A stretch of 64,000 bases of DNA from Canna indica (lineage: Eukaryota; Streptophyta; Magnoliopsida; Zingiberales; Cannaceae), in contig CP136891.1 in the NCBI GenBank assembly GCA_034359265.1, forward strand, positions 84,710,001 to 84,774,000. Direction: 5' to 3'. The stretch's first letter is position 1; each line of letters begins with the position of its first letter. The notes beneath the pieces are model-generated. The model worked only from the letters and a program-made list of their open reading frames with translations. It was not told the origin of the DNA and did no database searches. Of the stretch, positions 1 through 12,191 are shown piece by piece. The position numbers and the translations under genes were made by a program.

Positions 1-1277
1 CAAGCTCAAATGGCATGGTTGGTCCACCATTGCTGCTTTTAGGATTTAAGCGAGGCAACAATGCCTTTAGGAAGGCTCTGCCTCCTTTTCTAAAAAGTGA
101 AAGAAAGCTGGTCGTTAACTTACAACACAAATCTTATACATAGAATTCTAGCGAAAATTTCCATGGAAGAGCTTCACCTGTTATAGTCAAAAATAAGGAC
201 ACGTTCATTCATGACAATTGCTCGTAAGGAGCCAAAATTTATTAATATAGCTTGGTCTCGCACCTATATAAAATACATGGGCACACATAATTAAGCATGT
301 GGACTAATGATATATAAACATTGTTTTAATTAAATCCATAAACAATCATCACTAACATCATCAACTAACCACGGACAGTTCAAAAAAGATACTATCCTTA
401 AGTTTATTTGATAAGTTAAAAAGAATATAATTTTTGAAATAGTAATAGCAGTAGCAAAATATGGAAGTAGACATGCATTACTCTAGGTCATTAGCCTAAG
501 GAGTATATTTGTACAACAGAAATTTTGAAACAAGAAGCAAATTGCCTCATTATAGGCCCTTGTCCAATATCCAAGGAACAAGCCTTCCTAGATAATATGT
601 ATCCAACAAAATTATCCAGTCATAAATGAGAACTCTAGTATTCTGTTAGTGACCATCAAGTATGGAACAAAACATATATTTCATGTCAGTATTTTCTAAG
701 GTCAATATTAAATCTTGACAAAAAGCATCAGATGTCTACACCTAATGACCATATCCTAATGGTAGCAAGAATAACTCTAGTATGGTACTACATTGCTACT
801 CAATTACAAAGTAGAACAATGATTGGAAAGTTTAATTCACATCAATCATGATACACAAAATGTTTCTCCTTTTATATTACACTGAACCTTATACAGATAG
901 TCAGATACCAGCATGGGAAATTCTTCATTTGGATAGGAATCATGCTAAACTATATTACCAAGTAATATCGCTAGGCTGTCCTTGCATAGCACATCCATAT
1001 AGCAATTGCCAGCCTATGGGTAGATATTTTTTCGGACAAAGAATATAATAGTTGTTTTCAGATTTTGGCTACTCAATCATGTTAAACCTCTTTGTCTGAT
1101 AGTGGAAAACTGTGACTTCAAAAGTCAAAACATTGAGAAGCATTTGCATCACATTACAAGAAAAAGAACCAATATTATACTATATAAGAAGGAAATTTCC
1201 TGACATTAATATAATTTACTAAAATTCATAGCAGTGGAAAAAAAAACAATAATAGAATTAGAAATTTATTCATTTAC
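1..1277. other. Intron or flank downstream of MRS2-11 exon 3, no exon recognised
   Basis: AT-rich sequence that should be intron 3 of the minus-strand Mg2+ transporter gene. I looked for the next expected exon (the stretch beginning VREHAILLNLG in the family) on the minus strand and did not find it. Either intron 3 runs past the window edge or the gene is broken here. Open frames in this stretch are short and have no recognisable similarity. Confidence 0.4.
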
Positions 1278-2918
1278 CAGCAAAGATGGCATGGAGTTCA
1301 TCAACCACAATGAAGGATCTACACTCCTGATATCTCGAGGACGAAGACCTAAGAAGCTTGAAGTAAATCATGACCAGAAAAAACATGTGAAAAACTAGAT
1401 AAATAATATAAAATGTCATCATTTGTGAGAAACCCCAAGCTACTATAATAAAATGCCTACATTGTGTTCACAGGACATGATAATATGCTAGAGAAGATTT
1501 CATGCACTGCATACTGTGCACACAATCTAGACAACAGCCTGGATAAATCAGTCATCTAATCTTACAAAGGGAAATCCAAATGATATAACAAATGGTCCTT
1601 CTGGATAAACTGAAATTTATATCCAAACATAGACAAGATCCCCGTTGAACACCTAAATTGTTAAAGAATAATTGATTTTTTTTTCTTTTGGAAAGAATTG
1701 AATAGCACAGTCAGAAATAGAATAGTCAATGTGAAACTAAAATTGGAAACCTTGATCATTATTATAATCTTAAAAGGTGATAAAGTAAATACAAGGGCCA
1801 CGAGCGTACTATCTAATAAAAGGCAGTTCATTCTTCTTGTTTAGAGTGGAAATTAAATAAAGTGAATATGGCATATGATGATAAAATGAAACCCTTTCAT
1901 GCCATGATGGGGATCGATTTGTTTGAGCTTTCACATGAAACATACTACAATGTCTAGGAAATCAAGAAATATATTTAGTGCATACCACTTGATTTCAGCA
2001 ACTCTCTCCTATTGATCTTTCTGGTAGACACTGTGCCATCCGATTTAACTTCAACGACCTGAACAAAATGCTCCAATTGTAGATCATACATGTTGATCTA
2101 AGTTAGTTCAAAGAAAGTATTTTGTTGTAATCACATCAAGAATACATAATTTTATTAAGAGCCATTTCTAAGTATTAATAAGTCCCATCAATTCTATTTC
2201 TTTTACTTTGTTTCAGCTTCCAACAAAAGAATCCAGTTAGGAGATCTCCACAAGGATACATCCATTCACATGGAGAACAGAAGTCGGTCATTTCAAATTC
2301 TGTTTGTCTAGAATCAGAAATACGTTTAGATGGAATTTGAATTTCGAATCTTATTCATATAGCCGCAATGAACCACATAAAATAACCGCCACTATAGAAA
2401 CACAAGAAAGTCAACTTGCAATGCTCCATAATTCCACCTAAAAGAGATCCAGAACGATAAATTACCTCATAGACGGGTTCTCGGATGCCGAGCGAGATCG
2501 AATCCGCAGAGGCCGAGCTCCTCCTCCTCTGCTTCTGCTGATGATTCTGCTTCTGCAAGAGAGATTCCGCGTCGGTTGCGCTGTCATTACCGACGCCATC
2601 TTCGGGAAATGCCGACTGCTTCGCCTCGACCGGCTCCTCTTCTGCCTTCTCCTCCTGATCCTGGACGAGAGCGCCGCCCCCATCGGCTCCTCCCTCCAAA
2701 GCCGACGGCCTCGGTGTGGGTCTCGAGATCGAGAACACGGGGTGGGTCGACGGCAGCCTCCGTGCTGCGCGCCGCAAGTTCTTGGGAAAATCGACGGTGG
2801 AAGAGGAAGAGGAGGAGGAGAGGGTGGGAAGGGAAAGGAAAGCAGCGCGGTGGGTTTGGTGAAGAAACTGAGGCGGGTCGAAGAGGAACAAAGAAGACGA
2901 AGGCGAAGAGGAAGTCAT
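1278..2918 (-). CDS. MRS2-11: MRS2-11/MGT10-like chloroplast Mg2+ transporter (5' part, runs off window)
   Basis: This is the 5' part of a CorA/MRS2-type Mg2+ channel of the chloroplast membrane. Exons I can place: 2466-2918, 1986-2058 and 1278-1348, all with GT-AG borders and matching phase. Exon 1 encodes a Ser/Pro-rich plastid transit peptide (starting MTSSSPSSS) and ends at REPVYE. Exon 2 gives VVEVKSDGTVSTRKINRREL, and exon 3 gives LRPRDIRSVDPSLWLMNSMP. These two blocks are the family's conserved cytosolic or stromal N-domain, and the exon 1-2 junction wording is what I recall from the MRS2-11 subgroup rather than other MRS2 members. I chose the ATG at 2916-2918 because it starts the serine-rich transit peptide; an in-frame ATG at 2988-2990 lies upstream. 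The transmembrane segments and GMN motif lie outside the window, so function here is inferred. Confidence 0.85.
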
Positions 2919-3859
2919 CAGGTTTGGTTTCGACTTTCGAGAACTGATGAGAAGCTCCCCCGGCGGAGGTACCGCGCCAAGGAAACACAATCCATAGCGG
3001 CCATATCATTAGCCTCAATCGATGTTTGGTCTTTCATAACCCTCTAAAATTACCTGCTTCTTGATTGGCTAATTAATGGAGAGGTTTGTGGGTACAACAG
3101 AGGCTCCAATTAAATGTTTGGTCTGAGTGGGTAGAAACTAGAAAGCGTATATATTCGATCAACTAGCAGGAGACTTCCAATTAATTTTTATTATGGGAAT
3201 CTAAGTATTAAAAAGAAACTAATGTTACCAACAACTTCTACCCTTCAGCTAAAAAGAACGGGCCCCAGTGACCAGTGTGGACTTCACATACTATGTTGCC
3301 GGTGAGCACATTTGAGTAAGTGGACGAGTACGCGTAAAAAACGTGGACACCAGTAGCTGCTTTTAGTTGGGGTTCATTAGTGGACTCTGTTGTCTTGGGT
3401 CACGGAAGCTGCAATGTGGTCCAATCTCCTATGCGAATGGGAATACAACTGATAGCAACCCAACTCGAGTTCGGGCCGGTAACTGCCAACGACAGCTTGA
3501 TTTAGATCAGATCACATTGGGCTCGTCCTTTCATTATACGAGTGTTTGTATCATATAAGACCAATATTGGAGTTAATCATATTTCGTTTCAAATAAGAAA
3601 TATCACCATAAACAACATTACCATGCAGATAGAACCATTTGGGAGTAAAATAAACATAGAGCAGCACCATGGAGACTTATCTAAAGAAATTTCACAGATT
3701 AAACTAAGGATGAGTAGATGTATTTTGGTTTCTAAATTCAACTACACAGCCCACAGCATCCACCATCCAAAGTAAATAGATCAAAACATCAGTCTCCATA
3801 ACATCTCCAATATCTAGCTTCTACGCAGATTAATTTGATTCGAGAAATTAACATATAAT
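2919..3859. other. Intergenic region between MRS2-11 promoter and NRPB8 3' end
   Basis: Contains the upstream region of the MRS2-11 gene and the 3' flank of NRPB8. Sequence is of mixed composition with short open frames that match nothing I know. No repeat or RNA gene was recognised. Confidence 0.5.
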
Positions 3860-5653
3860 TTATACTTTCCTAATGAGAAGAAAAAGTCTAGAGTCCAACT
3901 CAAAATTAGCTGCATTAGATGGATCCCCTTTGAGCATCATCAGCAGTCCACCAAATGATGCATACATTTCCCTGATGAAGTCAAAAAAAGAGGAAAAAAT
4001 ATTATTATAAGAACCATATACAATCCCATCAAACTGGAAGTTCAAATCAACTTATAATAAATTAATCAAGCAATAATGAAAACTAATACTACTTGAGTAC
4101 TTGCTCCCAGTATAAAATTTCGTTTTAATAATTTGAATACTTAAAGCCAAACCCAACAAAAAACTAAGCGAAGGGTTTATTTATTGATCATATCAAACAC
4201 TGAAGTCATGATGCAACCTGCCAAGATTGGGTATAGTTGATCCCAATGGTAGCTTTAGGGAATAAACCATGAACTGGATACAATTAATGAATGTTATGTT
4301 TGGCAAATCAAAATCCAATTATCTGCTCATATGGTCTTGAATAATTAAAAACCATAAGATGTTTTACTTCTTTCTTATTAGTTCATATATATCATACTAC
4401 TTATGCAGTGGATAGTGATGGTAAAAGGTATATATGAAAAACCTATAAGACAAAAGAAAAGCAATGACAAGAATGTAGAAGTTATATTTCGACAGTCCAC
4501 TGGACCTTAACAACAAACATTTTCAAGTTTTCATGTTGACAAGGAGAAGTCACAAAAAACAAAAATGAAAAAGGATTCAAAACTTTGTGATAATAAACTT
4601 TGTACCATATATGGGATAGTTTCATTAGGAGCTCAATAAAAAGAGATGGGATGATTTGACCAAAAAACATACACTTTAACATTATGTCCTGAAGTTTCCT
4701 CTGAAATCCTATACAGCTTCCCATGCATAACATACTCAAACTTGTCTGCAAGTGACTTTCTTCCACCCTGGGAACAAACAATTATTGTTAGAATAAGACC
4801 CTAAAGTAAACAATCACAATTTCTATTTGTATCAATAACATATGGCATCAGTTAATCTTTCTTAAATTAGATTGTAACTCAAAACAGTTCAGCTTAATGT
4901 TTACTAAAGAATACGAAGACAAACAATACAGACATGTTGTCTCTTAGAGTGCTCATACATGTGCATAAATGTACAGAAGATCCAAAATCTAGATCCATTT
5001 ACTTGGGAATATTGAATTGATCAAATGGAACTCAAGTGGCATAATAACCTAATACCTGCATAAAGTATCCGGTGTCAGGGGTTCCATCCAGGCTGAGAGT
5101 TGGAGTTAAAACCATAGTGAACTTATCACCAACATTTAGGGGATAGATTTCAGTGTTCACATCAAGGTGCATATACATATCGAACTGCTCACTACGTGCT
5201 TCAATCCGTGTAACTAGATGAAATAACAAGTTGCCTCATTTTAGCTACTATATAAGAACAACAAAGAAAAAAATCAAATAAATAAATTGGGAAGAAACTA
5301 CCACAATTTGAATCCACCCAAATCTAGTCTTTAGAACTTTTAGATAACAGACAGTAATTAATGCAATGATTATTCAAATTTGGAAACTAAGTAGAGCTGA
5401 TATACAAAGTGAATATAAGTATCAATTTTATGCTAATATCAACTACCACCTTGAACTTCTTGTTCTGCAAATTTCTGGATATAATGATGTTTCTGTCAAT
5501 ACCTCAATAGTTAAGGAGATAAAGTGACTGTGAAACTAGTGCTATCAAAATTGAAATAGTCTGACCATGATGCAATATACCTTTATCAAATTTTTTACCA
5601 TCGGGATTCAGTCTGTTCACAGTAAAAATATCCTCGAAAAGAAGCTCAACCAT
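3860..5653 (-). CDS. NRPB8: DNA-directed RNA polymerases I, II and III subunit RPABC3 (RPB8)
   Basis: This is the small shared subunit of all three main nuclear RNA polymerases, an OB-fold protein on the periphery of the core enzyme. Four coding exons: 5581-5653, 5056-5213, 4673-4767 and 3860-3971. All have GT-AG borders and the phases add up to 145 residues, the normal family length. Visible signature blocks in order: [20 protein letters not shown] at the N-terminus, [27 protein letters not shown], the block with [14 protein letters not shown], and [14 protein letters not shown] followed by a C-terminal RLFLLIRKV. The donor after exon 4 was fixed at AAAGT/GTATGT because only this keeps the frame into the exon starting GGAAATGTAT. 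An AG at 5689-5690 upstream of the ATG suggests that exon 1 is purely 5' UTR and lies further upstream. The gene looks intact. Confidence 0.95.
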
Positions 5654-6480
5654 GTTTCTGCTGTTTCCGCAATAGCCACAGCAACTACCTGAAATGCAAA
5701 TCAACAGCTGTCTAAACTGGAAATACCAATCATGATAATGCTCATCTAAGAGATGTCAACATATGTCAACAAGTGAATCTGAAAACAAGATAGCATTGTT
5801 TATTAGTTCTTTCTTCAATTGATCAGGTATTCCATCTGTTTCTCTTCAATAATACAGTAGTGATAATAGATTAACCACATAGTGAACCTATTCAACTACC
5901 AGCAATTGATTAGCTCATGTTTTTTCAACTACAGAACAGACCAATTTGAAAAACCAAATCTTAACATTTCTAAATGATTTGATATTTTGCTATTTTTCAT
6001 AACTCATTATTATCAGAAAAAAATATTACCTTCAATTTAACCTGAAATCAATCTTCAGTTTCAAAAGATTAGCAAAAGAAACTTAAGATTCAACTTTAAC
6101 TACAGAGATACACTGCAATTGAGAAATAAATAGAGGAAGAGCATTAGAATGCCAGTACAATCGACAAATAAACCCTAAAGGTCAACTAGGAAGAGCAACA
6201 TGATGGATTCGCTACATCAAAGTGAAACGCGTATCCGCCTTGCCCGCCCCGCTTACCCGTCCAAATCCCCACCCTGTCCAAGTCTCCCAGTCTACCTTCC
6301 GTACTCTGCACTTGCACAGCAGAACGAGTCTCTCTCTCCCGAAGTTCCGATCTCGCTGCTCCACCAAACCGTCGGACAGCAGGCCGTTCACTACCCCTTT
6401 CACCAGTGATCGAGGTAAGTAATCTGCCCCTCATAAAAGATGCTAATGCGTTGCACCGTTTAATTTCATGATTTGTGTTT
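5654..6480. other. NRPB8 5' leader intron and GC-rich possible leader exon or promoter
   Basis: The first part (5690-6180) reads as an AT-rich leader intron of NRPB8. The GC-rich block at about 6190-6430 is a candidate non-coding first exon of NRPB8 on the minus strand. It also carries a good plus-strand donor (GAG/GTAAGT at 6412-6419), so a divergent plus-strand transcript is possible. Short open frames exist in several readings and none has recognisable similarity. Confidence 0.35.
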
Positions 6481-6486
6481 AGAAGT

Positions 6487-6585
6487 GGGCTAACAACATC
6501 ATTTCATATCGTAAAACATGGGTTAATAGCATTATTTCATATGCTGGAAGATGAGTTGATAGCATTATTTCATATCTAAACACGA
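6487..6585. repeat. Three tandem copies of a 33-bp unit
   Basis: Three imperfect copies start at 6487, 6520 and 6553, each built around the core AGCATTATTTCATAT (with variation in the first copy). The period is exactly 33 bp. It lies between the NRPB8 leader block and the next GC-rich block. Confidence 0.8.
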
Positions 6586-6599
6586 AAGTTTAATGTAGA

Positions 6600-8122
6600 T
6601 GCTAATGAATCGCAGTGTTTTGTTCATTTCTTCGCTTTGCTAACATCAAACTTAATATACTATGTGATTTTGTTACTGAAGCTTCAAACTTAACATGTCA
6701 AGGGCGGGGAGGAAGAAGGAAGTAGAAGAGAAACCAAGGAGGAAAAGGAAGAAGGGAGGCAGAAACTCTCGGATCCAGTAACGTGGAGAAGAAGAAGAAG
6801 AAGAAGAGATTACCTCTCGCCGAGTCGCCGGAGTAGAGATGCGGAATCGGGAGATGCGATTTGTGTCCGTCACGATTCCGCAGATACGAAATACTCAACC
6901 CCTCCCCACCGTGGAATTTTATATCCGCCGCTTCTGGATTTGGGTCCCGGTTAAATCGGGTCCGTTTCCTATCCGCCCGCCGAAACAATCGCGCTTCAAG
7001 ATTGTTGATCTAGATCGGAAAACAACGTTGAATACAGATCTGACGGTTGAAAATTCCCTGAGCGACAGGAAGCATCCATCTGACGACTGGGATCCCAAAT
7101 GGTATGCGAGGCGATCATGGCCGTACCTATCTTGCCTTTATGAATCCGACGGCTTTGTTTCCATCAACCTCAATGCGTCGAGTAAGGCTCCGCGCGATTC
7201 CCTTCCGTCTGTGATCGCAACATCGCAGACATTCTGCCACCGACTCCGCCACAACCCGGGAGGATCTTGGAAGATAGCCTCGACGGCGGCCGAGGTGGTC
7301 ACTATCACTGTGCCCCCAGAAAAAAGAACGTGTCTATCGCGCATCCGCTGCTGGAGCAGGACCGCCTCCTCTTGGGGTTACTGATGGTGCTGTGCGACAC
7401 TGATCAGCATGATCTACAACCAGCTCTCTACCATAGGGAGGTCTACTTCTTTTGGTTTATGGATTCATCACGATCAACAGGTTAGGAGCTCCTTGTTTTT
7501 AATTTCTTTGTGGCGTTTGCTTCATATCGGATGCATTGCTTTTATGCAATAATTAAGTCTTCTCATTAATGCAAGAATGCTTTTTTTTCTGCTAACAAGT
7601 AGTGTGAAGCCTGCTATAGTTTAAGTCCAATCTTGATATGTAGATTTATTAGATGATTGCAACTTGTTAGAAATGGGAGAAAGAACAAATGGCCTCGTTC
7701 ATAACTTTACTGACATGTCCGATAAAACAGACTAGATGCTGCAGCTTCAAGAAAGGTGGGATTTTTACTTTGGGTTGTTTGATTGTCAGAAAACGATGTG
7801 CTCGGCTTGTTTCTTGTCAAAAAAAAAGGAGCTGCATAATGTTGTTTGCTGTTTCTCCTCAGTATTCGAAGTGTATAAGCATGTCACATCAGCTAGGTAA
7901 AGCCTAAAGGCATCAAAATAGCATTTAATAGAACAGGGTAAAAGCATCATTAGATGAATATACTTTCTAGTAGATCAACTCTGATAATAGTGTTTAAAAC
8001 ATAAGTACTATGAAAACTCTGATATAACCAGAATCTGAATCTGCAGTCTACATGAGCTTCACAAGAAACTAGAAACAGATATCTAATAAGCTACAGATTC
8101 TGGGATTCCTTGTATGCACTTC
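6600..8122. other. GC-rich block with promoter-like features and no assigned gene
   Basis: A GC-rich stretch at about 6700-7400 contains a 181-codon open frame on the plus strand (6839-7384). It has no domain that I recognise, and the same stretch is also open on the minus strand. The plus strand has several 'GATCYGACGG'-type words of the kind common in plant promoters, and the minus strand reads like a TATA box plus 5' leader. I treat it as a promoter or leader region or an unknown gene, not as a confirmed CDS. From about 7500 to 8122 the sequence is ordinary AT-rich flank, including the 3' region of the GDSL gene. Confidence 0.3.
6917..6923 (-). promoter_or_regulatory. Possible TATA box, minus strand
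   Basis: The reverse strand reads ATATAAAA just upstream of a GC-rich leader-like sequence that ends in a good donor (GAGAG/GTAATC near 6816). It could start an NRPB8 transcript with a distant first exon. This is weak without transcript data. Confidence 0.25.
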
Positions 8123-10537
8123 TTAGGCGATAAGATCGATGCCTTGAATCAGGAGAGCATCAGCCAAGACCTTGTTAGCAGCCTCCGAGGGATGGAAACT
8201 ATCCCAGAATATATACCCGGTGGCATTGCTGCATGTCCCAGGCGCTCTTGCATTGCAAAGAAGAGATGTCTCAACAGTCCCAGTCGCGCAGCATGCCCTC
8301 CTTGACTCAAAGAAACCTTGGAGCCAAATAGCCAATACAACATCATTTGTTAGCTTGTTTGTAAATGAAATCATACTTTGTCAGCTTGTCTAAAGGAATG
8401 AAATCAAGTATCCTGCAACTAAGTTCAGATATTTGTACCATTTTTTTCAGGGTTGTTGATCAAGTCTAAGAGAGGTTTGTAGATGTCAAATACAACTAGC
8501 TTAAGGTCAGGATGGCTCTTCTTGAGGGTTTGAGCAGCCACATTGATTTTCTTGTTGAAGGCAACTGCATCATCATTGAGCCGTGTCACACAAGCATTGC
8601 TACCACCACCAAACAAATTGATAGCTGCTGGAAGGCAGCCCATTGGTGGCAAGGATGTGACACCAATCCGTCTTGCTCCCAAACTGTACACATTCTGATC
8701 CATGGAGTAGCCATTGTCATTGTCTTCAAGGTGATGGTGATAATAAATGACCAATTTAATATATATGTTCATGATATTTATATTCTTCTTACATGAGCTC
8801 ATTAAGTTTGTGGTTGCATGTGAAACTTTTAGTAACTTATGTGCTCTCATTTAGTTGATAGACATGTCTATCATATTTCATGTAGTTATTAGAAGGTTGG
8901 ACCACTATGGAGAATGAACATCTGAATGTTCTTTCAAGGAAAATATTAGTGCTTTTGTTGGGTTAGATTTCTTTCTATGTTTTTTTTCCCTTCAAACTTC
9001 AACTGCATTGATGGGAATACTACTATACTAGTTTGCTTCAAACTAACCATATTAGGTAACCAACAAGCATACTTTAAATTTGTTGACATAAATAGAATAT
9101 GAATAGAGGTAGATTGGTCACGAGTCATGAAAATTTAGAAGTCATTTTTCTATGTTTGTTGACTGGCAACGCAGAATCTGTACTATGTGGTGATAATGTT
9201 GGTCAGATGTGATTAATAGCCTTGGACCAAAAACATAAAGAACAACAGAATAATATTATTTTTTGTTACAACATCAAGTGGGCATGCTTTAATATCACTT
9301 ATTTTGTAGTTTTTCCTATTATATTGGTTAGAACAGTAATGACATTGATCCACAAAAGTTAAGCAATTGGCAAGGAAGATTGTTACTTATCTAGAGACTA
9401 GTGGTTGAGAAACTGAGAACTGGAATTCTCAGTTGGATACTTAAATGATGCATGAAGAGGCAGGAGTTGTAAAAAATATATAGGCAGATGTGTCCTTGTG
9501 AGTTGTGAATTTTCCTCAGCAAAAGATGTGTCAACGTGAATTCTTCTTTTAATGCCTTTTTTTTTGAAAGAGATCTTTTAATGCCTTTTAATCTGTTACT
9601 TATACAAAGAGACATAAGTCCAAAAATATCATGTAGAGTATATTCTAAATGAATGCTTATTTGTATGCAATTCTTTTTGTGTGTGACTAAATTGAGTTGT
9701 GTAGAGATACTACCTGAATAAAACTGGTAAAAGATTGCACCAGCAAATCAGAGAACTGGTCTGTGGTGTAGCTTCCACTGAGCACTGGGTTGATATAGTA
9801 GTTCTGAATGTAATCGCTGTTGCCAGCACTGAGCACGTAGATGGCACCAGAGAACAGGTTCGTCGCTTTTGCCTTCCCTACAATGCTCTCCACCTTGGAC
9901 TGGTAATCCTTGTAGTATCTTAGCTGCTGGTTTAGAGAAATAGCTCTCTACCAAAAAGAAATAGTGGTGGCAATGTCACATTACTATGATTTGTTCTTGG
10001 CCTGATTTTGGATTTTCTATAGACATAAAAGTACTGGAAACACTCACATATAAGTTTGCAGTGCTATCCAAGTACCCTGAGGCAGCAGAAGCAAAGTTGG
10101 CACCTTTCAAGAGTTTGTTTCCAGTGGCCTCATTGCTGAGGTAAGCTGGTGGATATGAAGTAAACCCAAGATTTTCAACTGCAGGGGAAAAGTTAAGTAT
10201 GAATTTTTTGTGTTCATAAAAGATCTTTTACTAATCAGATCAGAATGGTGTTAGCAGAAATGACTGTTTCCATACCAGTTAAATCAGTGGCTAACTTGCC
10301 ATTGCAAAACCTTCCAGTTGCTTTGTGTTGGACAAAGTCTCTTCCATAAGGGGGGAAGTTGGCCTTAACAATTGTGAGGAGGTCATTGTTGTTGCCGGCA
10401 TCCACAACCGAGTCTCCGAAGATCATGACACCAGGGACCAGCTCCTGCCCCAGAGAGACATCCACCAGTGCGACCAACGCTTGAACAACAAGAACCAAAA
10501 TCATGGCCGCAGCAGTTTTTCCTCTCCAATTGTGCAT
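8123..10537 (-). CDS. GDSL esterase/lipase, secreted
   Basis: SGNH/GDSL hydrolase of the large plant family that hydrolyses acyl or acetyl esters, usually in the apoplast. Five exons: 10276-10537, 10048-10178, 9714-9947, 8439-8694 and 8123-8316. All borders are GT-AG, phases agree, and the product is 358 residues, which is typical. Residues 1-30 form a hydrophobic signal peptide. Block I is [12 protein letters not shown] with the nucleophile Ser43. Block II is [11 protein letters not shown], block III contains [12 protein letters not shown], and block V is DSFHPSEA with Asp333 and His336 completing the triad. LPPMGCLP and a Cys-rich stretch ([14 protein letters not shown]) also match the plant subgroup. 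The GxND block reads GNSD, as in many plant members. All catalytic positions are present, so the gene is probably functional. Substrate cannot be told from sequence. Confidence 0.95.
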
Positions 10538-11155
10538 CCTTCTGCTTCCTCACTCACCAGAAGTTCTACAATATTTAGTCTACTGGAGTTGAGTGAATGA
10601 ATGGTAATGGGAAACAGGATGAGAAGAGGAGCATTTAAGAAGAACGGAGATGGGCACTTCAAGAATTGAAGGTGAGTATTAAAGTGCCATAAGTGATGGG
10701 TGGCAATGCGAAGAAGCTTTGAATGCCTCCTGCTGTTTCAGATGTAGGGGAATCAGGAATGGTTATGGCAACTCATTGTGGGTTAGTTTGAACATTTATT
10801 AGGCATTACAAAGATCGAACTTTTTTGAATTGGATGAGATGTCCTCGATGTGTAACTCGATCTTGTACTATGATTTTGTTGTCTGGAGCAAATGGATATG
10901 AATTCATCAGTTTTAATTAAATTCAATGGAGATTTACACAAATGGATAATGATATCCTCACATTATTCATAACGATGTATATAGCAATGGTAATTATAAA
11001 CCGACTCTGTGCAGCACCAGCTCAAACAGGGGTAAATCTGGACCATCTTTGACCGGTTTCTCCGTGGGTTCAATTTGAACTTTTGAAAGCTCAGTGGAGC
11101 TGGGTTGGATACAGTGTCATATGTCTTTATCTCTGCTCTATAGCCTGCTTTGATT
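10538..11155. other. GDSL gene upstream region
   Basis: Promoter side of the GDSL esterase gene. It holds no open frame of note and no clear repeat before the hAT element begins. Confidence 0.4.
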
Positions 11156-12191
11156 ATCTTGGGTACGGGTGTTCATTGGGTCGGGTCGACCCAATGAACT
11201 CGAGAATTCGACCCAACCCGAACCAATCGGATCGGATCGGATCGAGTTGGGTAAACGGGCCGGGCCGGGTTCAAAATATTCAAATTTGACCATAATTGGG
11301 TCGGGTCTCGGGTTTCAATATTTGAAATCCGATGATTTGAGACTCGACTTGGTTCAAAATATTCAAACACGATCATAATTGGGCCGGGTCTCGAATTTCA
11401 ATATTTGGAATCCGATGACTCGAGAACCGACCTAATTACTCGATTATTTATATATATTTTTTTAATTTTTTTAAAAAAATATATTAAAAATTTAAAAAAT
11501 ATATGTTCGGAAGACGCAACCCGCGTCAGGAAGACGTGGCGGTCGCGTCTTCCCACGTGTCTCAAGAACGCGTGCATTGTTAAATTTTTTAAAAAAATAT
11601 ATTTTTATATTTATTTTTTGGAGAAATGCAATCGAAGTCCTATAAGTTTTAAATTTTTTGGACTTCTGTCATATAAGTTTTATTTCGGTATTTTTAGTCT
11701 TATATGTTTACTCCGTAGCATAGATTTAGTCCTATCTGTGACGGTCCATTAAGTATTCGTCCACATGGACATAACGTCGTGCATACACGTTGAAAGATTT
11801 AGTGTTATAAGTTTCATTTAAAAATTTCCAGTCTTATATATTTGCTCCGTAGTACATATTTGGTCCTACTCGTGACGTTATGTCCACGTTGACAGAGTTA
11901 ACGGACTGTCACAGATAGAACCAAATATGTGTTACATAGCAAACATATAAGACTAAAAATATCAAAATAAAATTTATAGGATTGAAGTCTAAAAAAATTA
12001 AAACTTATAAAACTTCGGTTGCACTTCTCCTATTTATTTTTTAAAATGGGTACCCGACTACTCAACCCGGCCTAATTTGGGTCGGGACAGGTTCAAAAAA
12101 ATTTACCTTCAAACCCTGACCCGATTATTTGTTGGTTGGGTCGGGCCGATTTTTTTCTCGAAACCTGACCGCGAACAGCCGTAATCTTGGG
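11156..12191. mobile_element. Non-autonomous hAT-type element with 8-bp target duplication
   Basis: The flanking direct repeat ATCTTGGG occurs at 11156-11163 and 12184-12191. The element between (11164-12183, 1020 bp) begins TACGGGTGTTC and ends GAACAGCCGTA, giving 11-bp terminal inverted repeats with one mismatch. An 8-bp target duplication and a 'TA..GGGTGTTC' end are hallmarks of hAT elements in plants. Both ends are rich in GGGTCGGGT-type words. A tandem duplication of about 83 bp lies at 11270-11436. It has no transposase. A second element is nested inside at 11620-12030. Confidence 0.85.
11620..12030. mobile_element. Nested MITE with long terminal inverted repeats
   Basis: The element starts GGAGAAATGCAA and ends TTGCACTTCTCC, and the inverted arms extend about 130 bp with mismatches and small gaps. 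Both flanks carry the same 12 bases (TATTTATTTTTT), consistent with a target duplication of about 9 bp as made by Mutator-like transposases. It sits inside the hAT element, so it inserted later. Confidence 0.7.

Noticed and set aside
2541..3047. Plus-strand open frames of 123-168 codons
   Set aside because: They overlap MRS2-11 exon 1, whose minus-strand reading gives a transit peptide, correct splice sites and the family's conserved blocks.
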